The notes beneath the pieces were generated by a model. That model was given only the letters and a program-made list of their open reading frames with translations, was not told the DNA's origin and did not search any database. A stretch of 64,000 nucleotides of DNA from NCBI RefSeq assembly GCF_023718305.1, contig NZ_QEYO01000008.1, positions 62,001-126,000 of the forward strand, given 5' to 3'. The translations under genes and the position numbers were made by a program. Source of the stretch: Gramella sp. AN32. GTDB taxonomy: Bacteria; Bacteroidota; Bacteroidia; Flavobacteriales; Flavobacteriaceae. Below, piece after piece: positions 17,645-26,359 of the stretch (positions are counted from its first letter, which is position 1; each line of letters opens with the position of its first letter).

Positions 17645-17676
17645 TCCGTAAAATATAGAAATCAATAAGTTTGGCA

Positions 17677-17705
17677 TTGTTTTTTATTAGGATTTAATAT
17701 TTTAG
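17677..17705 (+). promoter_or_regulatory. putative promoter (TTG-N18-TATTTTAG)
   Basis: TTG at 17677-17679 and TATTTTAG at 17698-17705, one mismatch from TAnnTTTG. It ends 13 nt before the start of the carboxypeptidase-regulatory-like gene. Confidence 0.5.
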
Positions 17706-17718
17706 GCCTCACGTTACT

Positions 17719-18471
17719 ATGAAAAACACCATTTTTATCTTTTTCCTGCTTTTTATATCTGCAGCATCTGCCCAGGATGTCGTATCCGGTACTGTGATGA
17801 ATGCTGCTAATGATGTTGAAATCGAAAACGTTCACATTGTAAACCTTAATCAGGTAAAAGGAGCGGTAACCGATGAAAATGGTGAATTCAAATTACAGGC
17901 AACGGTTAACGACACCCTTTACTTTTCTTACCTTGGGTTTCGATCTATTCGTGTTCGGGTGACCAATGACTGGTTAAAATATGGGAATGTTAAAGTAAAA
18001 ATGACTGAACTTGGTTTTGCCCTGGAAAATATTGACGTTACCGCTAATAATCTAACCGGTTATCTCGAAATTGACGCCAAGAATATTCCCATTTATGATA
18101 ATTATCGCTACAGTATTTCGGGTCTCAATTCCGGATATGAAGGTGGGGATGGTTCTCCTAGCGCTGTTACAAAAACATTACGAACACTTTCCAATCCTGC
18201 AGATCTGGTGTATAATATCTTCGGAAACAGGCCGCGACAAATGCGGAAACTTCGAAAAATGAAAGAAGATGATAATATTCGAAGTTTGCTTCGAAATAAA
18301 TTCGACAGGGAAACCTTAATGGCATTGCTTCAGGTAAATAAAGCTGAAATTGATGAAATTCTGAATAATTGCAGCTATTCCGAAGATTTCATGAATACTG
18401 CGAATGACCTTCAAATCCTTGACGCGATAAGCAGTTGCTATGAAGAATATAAAGTGCTAAAAAAGAATTAA
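17719..18471 (+). CDS. exported protein with CarboxypepD_reg-like domain
   Basis: A 250-residue protein with a signal peptide (about 1-19, ASAQ). An N-terminal beta-sandwich of the carboxypeptidase regulatory-like type (about 20-105) shows the pattern VVSGTVMNAANDVEIENVHI ... GAVTDENGEFKLQATVNDTLYFSYLGF. This domain is the one found at the front of SusC-like receptors, but here it is followed only by about 140 helical residues without a plug or barrel. The function is unknown; it probably lies in the periplasm or at the outer membrane. The stop overlaps the next, convergent gene by 4 nt. Confidence 0.82.
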   Translation: MKNTIFIFFLLFISAASAQDVVSGTVMNAANDVEIENVHIVNLNQVKGAVTDENGEFKLQATVNDTLYFSYLGFRSIRVRVTNDWLKYGNVKVKMTELGFALENIDVTANNLTGYLEIDAKNIPIYDNYRYSISGLNSGYEGGDGSPSAVTKTLRTLSNPADLVYNIFGNRPRQMRKLRKMKEDDNIRSLLRNKFDRETLMALLQVNKAEIDEILNNCSYSEDFMNTANDLQILDAISSCYEEYKVLKKN

Positions 18472-18998
18472 TTGGATTCGAGGATTGTTTTTAGATTTCT
18501 CAGTCCTTTTTCAAAATTCTCTCCTAAAAGCTTTTCCGGGGAATAAATTATAGAAAGTATCGTTAAGGGGAATGCAAGATTTCCTTTGGCTCCCCAAACC
18601 ATTTTAGTTTTTTCAGGTTCAATATCTTTTATCCCAAAATAGGTAAGCACATTTACCTTTACCGGTTTAATAAAAAGCAATCGGGTTTCTAAAATCCTAC
18701 CTTGTTTTGCCTTTATTATTCGCTGGATCCCCTCACCTACTTTAGAATTTCCTTTCCAATAGAAACTACTGTCCACCTTTCCATCCTGGCCTTTATATTT
18801 CATAATGGCATGGTGGTCTCTCTCAAACCATGGATTCCAATAAGGCTGATTTTTTAATTGCCGAACAAAATTATAAACTTCTTCCCTAGGCTTATTGATG
18901 ACAACAGTTCGGGAGATATCGTACTCCTTCTTCGCCCAGGCATGAAGGAAGGCAAAAAAGGTTATTACAGCAATGATGAGGTAAAAGAATAATGTCAT
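18468..18998 (-). CDS. membrane-anchored SRPBCC-family protein
   Basis: A 176-residue protein with one N-terminal transmembrane helix (about 3-21) and a START/polyketide-cyclase-like domain: SRTVVINKPREEVYNFVRQLKNQPYWNPWF is the usual first strand and helix, and the last helix GENFEKGLRNLKTILE closes the cavity. SRPBCC folds bind hydrophobic ligands; the ligand is unknown. It is alone on the minus strand and convergent with the preceding gene. Confidence 0.82.
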   Translation of the reverse strand: MTLFFYLIIAVITFFAFLHAWAKKEYDISRTVVINKPREEVYNFVRQLKNQPYWNPWFERDHHAIMKYKGQDGKVDSSFYWKGNSKVGEGIQRIIKAKQGRILETRLLFIKPVKVNVLTYFGIKDIEPEKTKMVWGAKGNLAFPLTILSIIYSPEKLLGENFEKGLRNLKTILESN

Positions 18999-19032
18999 TT
19001 TTCTTCGTTAGGGCTCGAAAAGTTACGAATAA

Positions 19033-19686
19033 TTACGAATTTTTATAGCGATGGATTATTTCTTCTGAGTTTTTAATACATTTTTTTGTCCATTGCCATT
19101 CAAGTTCTATTTTTTCTTCTTCGGAAAGTTGCCATTTAAGCTTAGATCTTTTCAATTTCTGGGTGAGACTATTCAGAAAGATTGCCGCAGATACTGAAAT
19201 ATTTAAACTTTCAGTAAAGCCTACCATAGGAATTTGTAAAGTATGATCTGCCGCTTCAAAAACCTCATCAGACAGTCCTTGTTGTTCTGTTCCAAAAAAC
19301 AAAGCAATAGGCTTTTCAATTTTAAAGTCCTCTAATAATCCGGAATTATGGTGAGGGCTGGTTGCTACAATGCTGTAACCTTTATTTCTTAACACGCCGA
19401 TGCACTTTTTAGTTGAATTATACCTGTTAACATCTACCCATTTTTGAGCCCCCATGGCGATTTCTTTGTCTATCCTCTGGGGTTTTCGCTCTTCAACGAT
19501 ATGAACATTTTGAACCCCAAAAACATCGCAACTTCTAATGACCGCGCTGGTATTATGCAATTGGTAGACATCCTGGGCGACAATCGTTAGATAATTAGTT
19601 CTCTCCGCAATCACTTTTTGAAAGAGCGCACGTCTTCGAGGAGTTAAATATTCCTTTAAATACTCTAACAATTTTAGGTCTTGCAT
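19033..19686 (-). CDS. SpoU-family RNA 2'-O-methyltransferase (TrmH-like)
   Basis: A 217-residue SPOUT methyltransferase. I chose the start at 19684-19686 (MQDLKLLEYLKEYLTPRRRALFQKVI), because the family begins there; a longer frame to 19758 would add 24 unrelated residues. The three motifs are present: NTSAVIRSCDVFGV, IALFFGTEQQGLSDEV and IPMVGFTESLNISVSAAIFL. The N-terminal LTPRRRALFQKVIAERT resembles TrmH, which makes Gm18 in tRNA, so that target is likely but not proven. Confidence 0.93.
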   Translation of the reverse strand: MQDLKLLEYLKEYLTPRRRALFQKVIAERTNYLTIVAQDVYQLHNTSAVIRSCDVFGVQNVHIVEERKPQRIDKEIAMGAQKWVDVNRYNSTKKCIGVLRNKGYSIVATSPHHNSGLLEDFKIEKPIALFFGTEQQGLSDEVFEAADHTLQIPMVGFTESLNISVSAAIFLNSLTQKLKRSKLKWQLSEEEKIELEWQWTKKCIKNSEEIIHRYKNS

Positions 19687-19879
19687 ATCGTGCGTAAAAA
19701 TAATCAAAGCATTATTTCCACCGCAATATTTCCGAGCAGGAAATAAAAAGAAATTCAAATCAAATTCTTAACTTTTTAAAAAAATAAAATGTAACTCTGA
19801 TTTTTAGTGTTATAAGATTCTTAAGCAAGTTTAGAATGACGTCCTTTATTATACTTTACGGACAATCAAAAAATAAAAA

Positions 19880-20560
19880 ATGAAGAATGTAGTTGTTCTA
19901 ACCGGTGCGGGAATTAGTGCAGAAAGCGGCATAAAAACATTTAGAGATGCCAACGGGTTATGGGAAGGTTATGATGTCATGGAAGTGGCAAGTCCCGATG
20001 GCTGGAATAAGAATCAGGAGCTGGTTTTGGATTTTTATAACCAGAGGCGAAAACAATTGTTGCAGGTTGAACCTAATGCCGCCCATAAAGCCCTGGTTAA
20101 ATTAGAAGAAAAATTTGATGTACAAATAATTACCCAGAATATTGATGATCTTCATGAACGCGCCGGAAGTAAAAATGTCACCCATCTTCATGGAGAATTA
20201 TTAAAGGCACGAAGTACTTTTGATGATGAATTGGTCCTGGACTGGAAGAAAGATATTAAGCTGGGCGATTTTTGCGAATATAACTTCCAGTTACGGCCAC
20301 ATGTAGTGTGGTTTGGGGAAGCAGTGCCCATGTTCCAAAAGGCTGCTGAAATTTCTGCAGAAGCAGATGTAATTCTAATAATTGGCACCAGCATGCAGGT
20401 ATATCCTGCAGCGAGCCTGATAGATTTTGCCTCAGATTCTACCCCCATTTATTTTATCGATCCAAAACCGAATGTCTCCGCACGCGGAAGGATAGAAATT
20501 ATCGAAAAAAAAGCCGTGGAAGGTGTGCCGGATATTGTCGATCTATTACTTCAGGAATGA
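19880..20560 (+). CDS. cobB: NAD-dependent protein deacylase, sirtuin class III (CobB type), zinc ligands largely missing
   Basis: A 226-residue sirtuin. NAD-binding motifs GAGISAESGIKTFRD (9-23) and TQNIDDLHERAG (85-96) are intact, the catalytic histidine is H104 in HLHGE, and GTSMQVYPAASL follows. The Y53-x-x-R56 pair in DFYNQRR marks the desuccinylase/demalonylase group. Of the four zinc cysteines expected in CobB, only one (C132) is seen: the first pair is replaced by RSTFDD (111-116) and the second by FCEYN. The domain is otherwise complete, so the protein probably folds without structural zinc. It removes acyl groups from lysines in the cytoplasm. Confidence 0.94.
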   Translation: MKNVVVLTGAGISAESGIKTFRDANGLWEGYDVMEVASPDGWNKNQELVLDFYNQRRKQLLQVEPNAAHKALVKLEEKFDVQIITQNIDDLHERAGSKNVTHLHGELLKARSTFDDELVLDWKKDIKLGDFCEYNFQLRPHVVWFGEAVPMFQKAAEISAEADVILIIGTSMQVYPAASLIDFASDSTPIYFIDPKPNVSARGRIEIIEKKAVEGVPDIVDLLLQE

Positions 20561-20692
20561 GCACAGGATTAATCTTTAAGTAATATATTAATAAGTAAAA
20601 ATTTCAAAAACTCAACTTGCGACTATATCTCCAGGACTTTAAAAAATTCTAAGGAATTTATAAAGATACTTTCCGAAGCGATTCGTAAAAAG

Positions 20693-20700
20693 TATCTTAG
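20693..20700 (+). promoter_or_regulatory. putative -7 promoter element of purB
   Basis: TATCTTAG differs from TAnnTTTG at one base and lies 24 nt before the purB start. Confidence 0.45.
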
Positions 20701-20724
20701 CGCTTTAATTTTAATCATCTAAAA

Positions 20725-22062
20725 ATGACCTCTCTTTCAGCAATTTCACCAATCGATGGCCGCTATAGTTCCAAAGTTAAGAATCTCTCTAATTATTTTA
20801 GCGAGGAGGCTTTGATCAAATATCGCATTAAGGTAGAAGTTGAATATTTTATCGCCCTATGTGAGTTTAAATTACCTCAACTTAAAGAAGTTGACAAAGC
20901 AAATTTTAAAGAGCTTAGAAAATTATATGAAAATTTCACCCCTATTGATGCCCAGGCAATCAAGGAAATTGAAAAGATCACTAATCATGATGTAAAAGCA
21001 GTTGAATACTATTTGAAAAAGGAATTTGACAAACTTGGAATGGAAAATTTTAAAGAATTTATCCATTTTGGGTTAACGTCCCAGGATATTAATAATACCG
21101 CGATTCCGCTAAGTATTAAAGATGCCGTAAAAGAAGCCTATTTACCTGAATTAAAGTTGATCATTGACAAGCTTGATGCGCTCAGTGAAGAATGGAAAGA
21201 TGTTCCATTATTAGCCAGGACCCACGGGCAGCCTGCTTCCCCCACCCGCTTAGGTAAAGAGATAAAGGTATATTCGGAACGGATTAAACAACAATTAAAA
21301 AGTTTAAAAGAGATTCCCAATGCTGCAAAATTTGGCGGTGCCACCGGGAATTTCAACGCGCATCACGTAGCATTTCCACAGAAAAACTGGGAGAAATTTG
21401 GTAAAAAATTCGTTGAAACGAATTTAGGTTTACATCATTCCTTTCCTACTACACAAATCGAGCATTATGATCATGCCGCTGCCTTGTTTGATGCCTTAAA
21501 ACGGATCAATACGATCCTACTCGACCTTGATCGCGATATTTGGACGTATGTAAGCATGGATTATTTCAAGCAAAAAATAAAAAAAGGAGAAATTGGTTCT
21601 TCCGCAATGCCCCATAAAGTAAATCCTATCGATTTTGAGAATAGTGAAGGAAATTTGGGAATGGCAAATGCTATTTTTGAACATATGGCGGCAAAACTTC
21701 CTGTTAGCAGGTTACAACGTGATCTAACCGACAGTACCGTGCTTAGAAACGTTGGCGTGCCTTTTGGCCATACCATTATTGCATTTAAATCTACGCTGAA
21801 AGGGCTCAACAAATTGTTATTGAATCAAGAAAAGCTTAAAAAAGATCTTGATGATAATTGGGCGGTAGTTGCCGAAGCTATTCAAACAATTCTTAGAAGA
21901 GAGGCTTATCCAAAACCTTATGAAGCTTTAAAAGGACTTACCAGGACTAATGTTGCCATAACGAAATACAGCATTGCTGAATTTATTGAAACCCTGGAAG
22001 TTGATGAGGAAATTAAGGAAGAATTGAGAAATATTAGTCCGCATAATTATACCGGAATTTAA
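20725..22062 (+). CDS. purB: adenylosuccinate lyase
   Basis: A 445-residue member of the fumarase/aspartase superfamily acting twice in purine synthesis (SAICAR to AICAR, adenylosuccinate to AMP). The N-terminal SAISPIDGRYSSKVK, TSQDINNTA, ARTHGQPASPTRLGKE and the signature SSAMPHKVNPIDFENSEGNLGMAN (with the catalytic serine) are all present. The length and domain order match E. coli PurB (456). It is transcribed alone and ends at a strong terminator. PurL lies 39 kb away in the same window, so purine genes are dispersed. Confidence 0.98.
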   Translation: MTSLSAISPIDGRYSSKVKNLSNYFSEEALIKYRIKVEVEYFIALCEFKLPQLKEVDKANFKELRKLYENFTPIDAQAIKEIEKITNHDVKAVEYYLKKEFDKLGMENFKEFIHFGLTSQDINNTAIPLSIKDAVKEAYLPELKLIIDKLDALSEEWKDVPLLARTHGQPASPTRLGKEIKVYSERIKQQLKSLKEIPNAAKFGGATGNFNAHHVAFPQKNWEKFGKKFVETNLGLHHSFPTTQIEHYDHAAALFDALKRINTILLDLDRDIWTYVSMDYFKQKIKKGEIGSSAMPHKVNPIDFENSEGNLGMANAIFEHMAAKLPVSRLQRDLTDSTVLRNVGVPFGHTIIAFKSTLKGLNKLLLNQEKLKKDLDDNWAVVAEAIQTILRREAYPKPYEALKGLTRTNVAITKYSIAEFIETLEVDEEIKEELRNISPHNYTGI

Positions 22063-22064
22063 AC

Positions 22065-22095
22065 AAAAAGGCCCCGGAAAAATCCGGGGCCTTTT
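22065..22095. terminator. bidirectional intrinsic terminator between purB and the DUF4252 genes
   Basis: AAAAAGGCCCCGG (22065-22077) pairs with CCGGGGCC followed by TTTT (22084-22095). The A-run and T-run on both sides allow it to serve purB and the converging DUF4252 operon. Confidence 0.9.
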
Positions 22096-22115
22096 CTTTC
22101 AACTAATTAAATATA

Positions 22116-22730
22116 TTAATCCACTTCAAAATTATCAACTTCCTGAATACTGTCTTTCATAAATTCATGGGAAGTTGTGGACGAATCTATTTTCACATTT
22201 TTTCCGAAAATTCCGGCAATATCTTTTAATCCGCTAACATTAATATTTTTTCCATCCAGATTTTTAAGCATCTTGGCAATTTTTGCAGGATTCATATCAT
22301 CTCCTAAAATTCTGGCAATCCCTAAACCTTTTTCATTGTCGTAGCCGTAAACTATTAACTCTTCAATGGCATCATCATCTCCTGTGAAATACAAAGCGGC
22401 TTTTTTATCTCCTCCACCGTATTTCATCAATAACTGATACTTTTCATCGGTAAATATCTCATTCAATTTTTCCTTTTCTTCAGCAAAACGAGCTGGATTA
22501 TCCTCAGCTTTCATAGCAAGAACATTAATTTTCTTGATAGATTCTAACGTTTCCTTTTGTTCTGCATCCAAAGATTCAGCATTGGTGAACATACTTGTGG
22601 GAACATCCAGCGCTAAAAAGTCTGAATCTTCCTGATTCTCTACATAATACTTTTGCAAGGATTTATTATCGTTGCATGAAAAAAGCATTAACGCGGTAAT
22701 AATTACTACTATGGTTTTAAGGTTGGTCAT
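22116..22730 (-). CDS. DUF4252 lipoprotein
   Basis: A 204-residue protein. I chose the start at 22728-22730 (MTNLKTIVVIITALMLFSCND), which gives a lipoprotein signal with lipid cysteine 18; the longer frame to 22754 would bury it. The mature part is a DUF4252 domain (about 45-160: FLALDVPTSMFT ... VLAMKAED ... VYGYDNEKGLGIARILGDDM). It follows a second DUF4252 gene by 4 nt and belongs to the ECF sigma cluster that begins at 24219. The function is unknown; an envelope output or sensor of that sigma factor is inferred from context. Confidence 0.82.
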   Translation of the reverse strand: MTNLKTIVVIITALMLFSCNDNKSLQKYYVENQEDSDFLALDVPTSMFTNAESLDAEQKETLESIKKINVLAMKAEDNPARFAEEKEKLNEIFTDEKYQLLMKYGGGDKKAALYFTGDDDAIEELIVYGYDNEKGLGIARILGDDMNPAKIAKMLKNLDGKNINVSGLKDIAGIFGKNVKIDSSTTSHEFMKDSIQEVDNFEVD

Positions 22731-22734
22731 GGTT

Positions 22735-23262
22735 TTATGATTTTTTATTTGCATTTTTTAATTCTTCCGCACCGGGAACTTTAAGATCGGCCGTTAATTT
22801 TGACAACTGGGAAAGATCAATATCCCCGGTAATACTCAAAATAACCGACATGGGTTTACCATCGGTTTCACCGTCCAGGTACATAAAGAGTTCTTTTACA
22901 TAATTGTCATTTTTGCCAGATACGGTGTAAAATTTAATATTCTTACCATCTTCATTTACCCGCATTAGTTCTTCCAAAGATCCTTTTTGAAGGTAACTTT
23001 TTACATCTGTGGCCATTTGTGATCTTACCTCACTATTAGAGGACTTGTAAATCTGAATTCTATCCAGGTTCTCAATTAGCTTCATATATTGCTGAGCTTC
23101 AGGATTGTCTTCAGAAAGTTCGACTTTCGCCAGCATTTTAAACATTTTACTGGTCATTACCATAGCATCTACATCCTTCATGTTCTCATACTTTTCAAAA
23201 TTTTGAGATTGCATGAGAAATGGAGCCAGGCTCATTAATAGGGCAATAATTAATCGGTTCAT
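22735..23262 (-). CDS. exported DUF4252 protein
   Basis: A 175-residue protein with a cleavable signal peptide (about 1-19, LMQSQ) and a DUF4252 domain: DAMVMTSKMFKMLAKVELSEDNPEAQQYMKLIENLDRIQIY, then SLEELMRVNEDGKNIKFYTVSGKNDNYVKELFMYLDG. It is a diverged paralogue of the next gene and differs from it in lacking a lipid cysteine. It lies 11 nt after the anti-sigma-like gene in the same operon. Confidence 0.82.
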   Translation of the reverse strand: MNRLIIALLMSLAPFLMQSQNFEKYENMKDVDAMVMTSKMFKMLAKVELSEDNPEAQQYMKLIENLDRIQIYKSSNSEVRSQMATDVKSYLQKGSLEELMRVNEDGKNIKFYTVSGKNDNYVKELFMYLDGETDGKPMSVILSITGDIDLSQLSKLTADLKVPGAEELKNANKKS

Positions 23263-23273
23263 CTTTATTGGGT

Positions 23274-23723
23274 TTAGTCTATTTGTATTATTCTATTTTT
23301 GGTGTTATTAAATTCCTGTAAATATCCCAGCTCTGCTGCTCCTTCGTTCATGAACGAGGAAACCATATCTAAGGCTTCCTTCGTTTTTTGATAGGTAATT
23401 TCTTCTTCAGAAGCGCTTCCCATATCATCACTGGTCAAGGAATAATCTGTCTGGAAAAAATATAAAATACCAAAGGTAATTACTAAAACTGCGGCGATCG
23501 CACTCCAGTTAATTGGGGAATTCCTTTTATTCTTTAATCGTAAAGGAGTTTCCGAGCGTTCTTTTTGCTGTTGGGAAGCAAAGGCAAAGATTAATTTATA
23601 TGCCTTTAAATCTTCTGAAACTTCATGCTCCTGAAAATAAGTTTTCAGGATGTTTTCTTCTTTTAAAGAAGTCTCACCAGCATCATATTTATCAAGTAAT
23701 ATTTTAATTTTGGCTAATTCCAT
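23274..23723 (-). CDS. single-pass membrane protein, probable anti-sigma factor
   Basis: A 149-residue protein. The N-terminal cytoplasmic part (1-80) begins MELAKIKILLDKYDAGETSLKEENILKTYF, a pattern common in Bacteroidetes proteins encoded after ECF sigma genes. One transmembrane helix spans about 82-100 (INWSAIAAVLVITFGILYFF), and a short acidic extracytoplasmic tail follows. It overlaps the sigma gene by 20 nt, which implies translational coupling. There is no zinc-finger HxxxCxxC motif, so this would not be a ZAS-type anti-sigma factor. The role is inferred from position and topology. Confidence 0.75.
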   Translation of the reverse strand: MELAKIKILLDKYDAGETSLKEENILKTYFQEHEVSEDLKAYKLIFAFASQQQKERSETPLRLKNKRNSPINWSAIAAVLVITFGILYFFQTDYSLTSDDMGSASEEEITYQKTKEALDMVSSFMNEGAAELGYLQEFNNTKNRIIQID

Positions 23724-24219
23724 AATTATGTTTTTTAATAAGGCTTTCCCTAATCGCTTTTCTTGCCCTTGATAAAGACACCCGAATAGCCGTAGGGTTC
23801 ATTTCTACTATTTTTTCTATTTCCTCGTATTCGTATTGTTCTATATCCCTTAGCTGAAAAATAATTTTTTGCTGTTCTGGTAATCCTGCTACAATTTTAT
23901 TCAGCCAGTTCATCTCATCAAGTAATTCTACTTCCCGATGAACTGAGATATCATTGTTCTCATAGCTTTGATGTACTATCCTCAAATTATTGTTTCGCTT
24001 TGCTTTTAATTCATCAAGACAGTAATTCTTTGTTGTCGTCATGGCAAAGGCTTCAACATTGGCATAATCCTTGATTTTTTCCTTGCGCGTCCATAATTTA
24101 AGAATAACCTCCTGTGTTGCATCCTGCGCAGCTTCTTTAGAAGAAAGCAATCTTAATGCCAGACGATACATTTTATCCTTAACTGGATTTACAATATTTA
24201 AGAAGGTTGCTTCTTTCAT
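23704..24219 (-). CDS. RNA polymerase ECF-type sigma factor
   Basis: A 171-residue sigma factor with region 2 (about 8-75: LRLLSSKEAAQDATQEVILKLWTRKEKIKDYANVEAFAMTTTKNYCLDELKAK) and region 4 (about 110-160: GLPEQQKIIFQLRDIEQYEYEEIEKIVEMNPTAIRVSLSRARKAIRESL). The helix-turn-helix of region 4 ends in the usual LSRARKAIRE. It heads a cluster with an anti-sigma-like membrane protein and two DUF4252 proteins. The trigger signal is unknown. Confidence 0.94.
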   Translation of the reverse strand: MKEATFLNIVNPVKDKMYRLALRLLSSKEAAQDATQEVILKLWTRKEKIKDYANVEAFAMTTTKNYCLDELKAKRNNNLRIVHQSYENNDISVHREVELLDEMNWLNKIVAGLPEQQKIIFQLRDIEQYEYEEIEKIVEMNPTAIRVSLSRARKAIRESLIKKHNYGISQN

Positions 24220-24292
24220 GAAAATTGATTGGTTGGTAGTACCTTCACACTTTTACGACGATTGGGAAATAGTTTTGTTACATAAAAAAACC

Positions 24293-24300
24293 CAAATTTA
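24293..24300 (-). promoter_or_regulatory. putative -7 promoter element of the ECF sigma operon
   Basis: TAAATTTG on the minus strand fits TAnnTTTG exactly and lies 73 nt upstream of the sigma start at 24219. No -33 TTG was found. Confidence 0.4.
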
Positions 24301-24352
24301 TTTTTAACGTATATATTTATAGAAAATTAATAACGCTAGTACGAAAAAGATT

Positions 24353-25879
24353 ATGAGAAAAATTAAATTTTTATTCCTTATCCTTTTATCTGTAATGGTT
24401 TTTACAGCCTGCTCCAGAGAAGATATGGACGATACCATTACTGAAACCGAAGAACTACCTCCAGGCTCTACAGATCCAACTGATGGTTTAAGCCAGGCTG
24501 AATTACTGGAACTGGAAATTAAGGATTTTATCTGGAAGGGCTTAAATAATATTTATTTATATAAAGATGAAATTCCAGATCTTGCCGATGATCGCTTTAC
24601 TACACAATCCCAATTAAACACATTTTTAATAGGTTTTGATTCTCCGGAATCGCTTTTTGATGCGCTCACAACAGACTTTGACCGTTTTAGTTTTCTGGTG
24701 GATGATTATGTAGAATTGGAAAATTCTTTCGCGGGTATCACCAAAACTACCGGAGCCGACTTTAGATTATATCGTTATGCCAATGGTAGCGACGATATTT
24801 TTGGAATAGTAAGATATATTATTCCTGGAAGTAATGCTGAACAAACCGACCTTAAAAGAGGTGATTTCTTTACCCAAATTAACGGGCAGGATCTTACTGT
24901 TCAAAATTATAGTGATCTTTTAGACAGTGATAATGTAACTTTTACCATTGCAACTATAGAAGGAAATACGATCACCCCAACTGGAAATACAATTAGTATT
25001 GACACCCAAACCTTAACCGAAAATCCTATTCTTATTCAAAAAGTAATTGAGCAAGATGGTCAGAAAATTGGCTATTTATTATACAATAGTTTTATTGCCG
25101 ATTTTGATGATGAACTAAATGCCGCATTTGCCAATTTTAAATCTGCAGGGATTACAGATCTTGTTTTGGATCTAAGATATAATGGTGGTGGTCGTGTAAG
25201 CTCGGCGACCCGTCTTGCCAGTATGATCACTGGAGGATTTACCGGGAAGATCTTTGCTAAACAGCAATGGAATGATTATTATCAAAATCTATTTTTAAAT
25301 AGTAGTAACCCCGGAAGACTATTTAATCGATTTGTATCTACTATAGATAATAATGAGCCTATCAATAGCCTAAATCTGGAAAGATTATTTGTGATTGGAA
25401 CCGCTTCCACCGCTTCTGCCAGCGAATTGGTGATCAATGGGCTTAAGCCTTATATTACTGTGAAAACAATTGGAACGACAACGGTTGGAAAATCTCAGGC
25501 TTCAGTAACCTTATGGGATTCAGAAGATTTTGGAGATCAAAATAGAAATCCTAACCATAAATATGCTATTCAGCCTTTAGTATATGAATCGGTCAATGCA
25601 AATGATCAGAATGTGCCTTATGATGGGATTATTCCCAATGTAGAAATTTCTGAAGATATTCGTAATTACGGTGCTTTAGGAGATCCAAACGAACCTTTAT
25701 TGGCGGCGGCAATCGCTGAAATTACTGGAAACAGGGCCTTTATTCCTGCCAGAGAAACCTGGTATGAAGAGTTTAGCGAATCTGGAGTCAACAACCCACT
25801 ATATCAAAAAATGTATATAGAGTCGGTTCCTTCAGAAGGTGCTCAAAAACTAAAACTTGATTTACCGCTTAAACAATAA
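24353..25879 (+). CDS. S41-family (C-terminal processing-like) peptidase lipoprotein
   Basis: A 508-residue lipoprotein (lipobox FTACS, Cys20; next residues SRED). A helical N-terminal segment (about 48-110) and a PDZ-like domain (about 140-210: NAEQTDLKRGDFFTQINGQDL) precede the S41 catalytic domain. LVLDLRYNGGGRVSSATRLASM, the serine in ASTASASELVING and the lysine in TTTVGKSQAS form the Ser/Lys dyad region. It probably degrades or trims proteins in the periplasm or at the surface. It is monocistronic, ending at a perfect palindromic terminator. Confidence 0.93.
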   Translation: MRKIKFLFLILLSVMVFTACSREDMDDTITETEELPPGSTDPTDGLSQAELLELEIKDFIWKGLNNIYLYKDEIPDLADDRFTTQSQLNTFLIGFDSPESLFDALTTDFDRFSFLVDDYVELENSFAGITKTTGADFRLYRYANGSDDIFGIVRYIIPGSNAEQTDLKRGDFFTQINGQDLTVQNYSDLLDSDNVTFTIATIEGNTITPTGNTISIDTQTLTENPILIQKVIEQDGQKIGYLLYNSFIADFDDELNAAFANFKSAGITDLVLDLRYNGGGRVSSATRLASMITGGFTGKIFAKQQWNDYYQNLFLNSSNPGRLFNRFVSTIDNNEPINSLNLERLFVIGTASTASASELVINGLKPYITVKTIGTTTVGKSQASVTLWDSEDFGDQNRNPNHKYAIQPLVYESVNANDQNVPYDGIIPNVEISEDIRNYGALGDPNEPLLAAAIAEITGNRAFIPARETWYEEFSESGVNNPLYQKMYIESVPSEGAQKLKLDLPLKQ

Positions 25880-25893
25880 TTAGGTTCCAAGCA

Positions 25894-25925
25894 TAAAAAA
25901 ACCTGCCGATCGGCAGGTTTTTTGT
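25894..25925. terminator. bidirectional intrinsic terminator after the S41 peptidase
   Basis: A perfect 20-bp palindrome at 25900-25919 (AACCTGCCGA and its complement) is flanked by an A-run before and a T-run after. Confidence 0.9.
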
Positions 25926-25936
25926 TTTCAGAATTC

Positions 25937-26359
25937 TTATTCCGTAAAATAAATACCATTCGGATTAATTCCCACATTATAAGTATTCACAACGCCTCCA
26001 CCAAATAGATCATATACAAGCACTTTTCCGTTTCTGGTGAAATCAGCATTTGGTGAAGTTACGTAAGCTTGGCCGCCACTAATTTCAAATCCATATAATA
26101 CTGCGGCTTCTTCTACGCTAAAAAGGACGTTTCCAGGAAGATTTTCAAATCCAAGCTCGTGTGTATAAACCTGTTTCCCAAGCGTATAATAAAGCTGTCC
26201 GTTGCTAAAACTTAAATTAGAAGGATGATTGGTCGTGTTGGCAAATTCTTTTGAAGAAACTTTTTCATTACTTGAAATATCTATTTGGGAAATGCTTCCG
26301 GCTGTCTCAGCATCAGCATAAGAAGTTTTTCCACTGGAAAGTACATAAAGCTGCCTCCA
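25937..26359 (-). pseudogene. 5'-truncated remnant of a second BtuG-like (DUF5074/YncE-type) beta-propeller gene
   Basis: On the minus strand a frame of about 140 codons runs from an upstream stop (26360-26362) to the stop at 25937-25939 with no start codon near its beginning. It reads QLYVLSSGKTSYADAETAGS ... VLYGFEISGGQAYVTSPNADF ... VGINPNGIYFTE. This aligns with the last 130 or so residues of the intact BtuG-like protein next door (KMYGFEVKDGYIYTADGGDF ... GVAPNGFYFN). The N-terminal two thirds, the signal peptide and the lipid cysteine are gone, so it is a relic of a paralogue, not a functional gene. Confidence 0.85.

Noticed and set aside
25937..26359. Considered as an intact small gene
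   Set aside because: No start codon, no signal peptide, and clear similarity only to the C-terminal part of the neighbouring BtuG-like protein.
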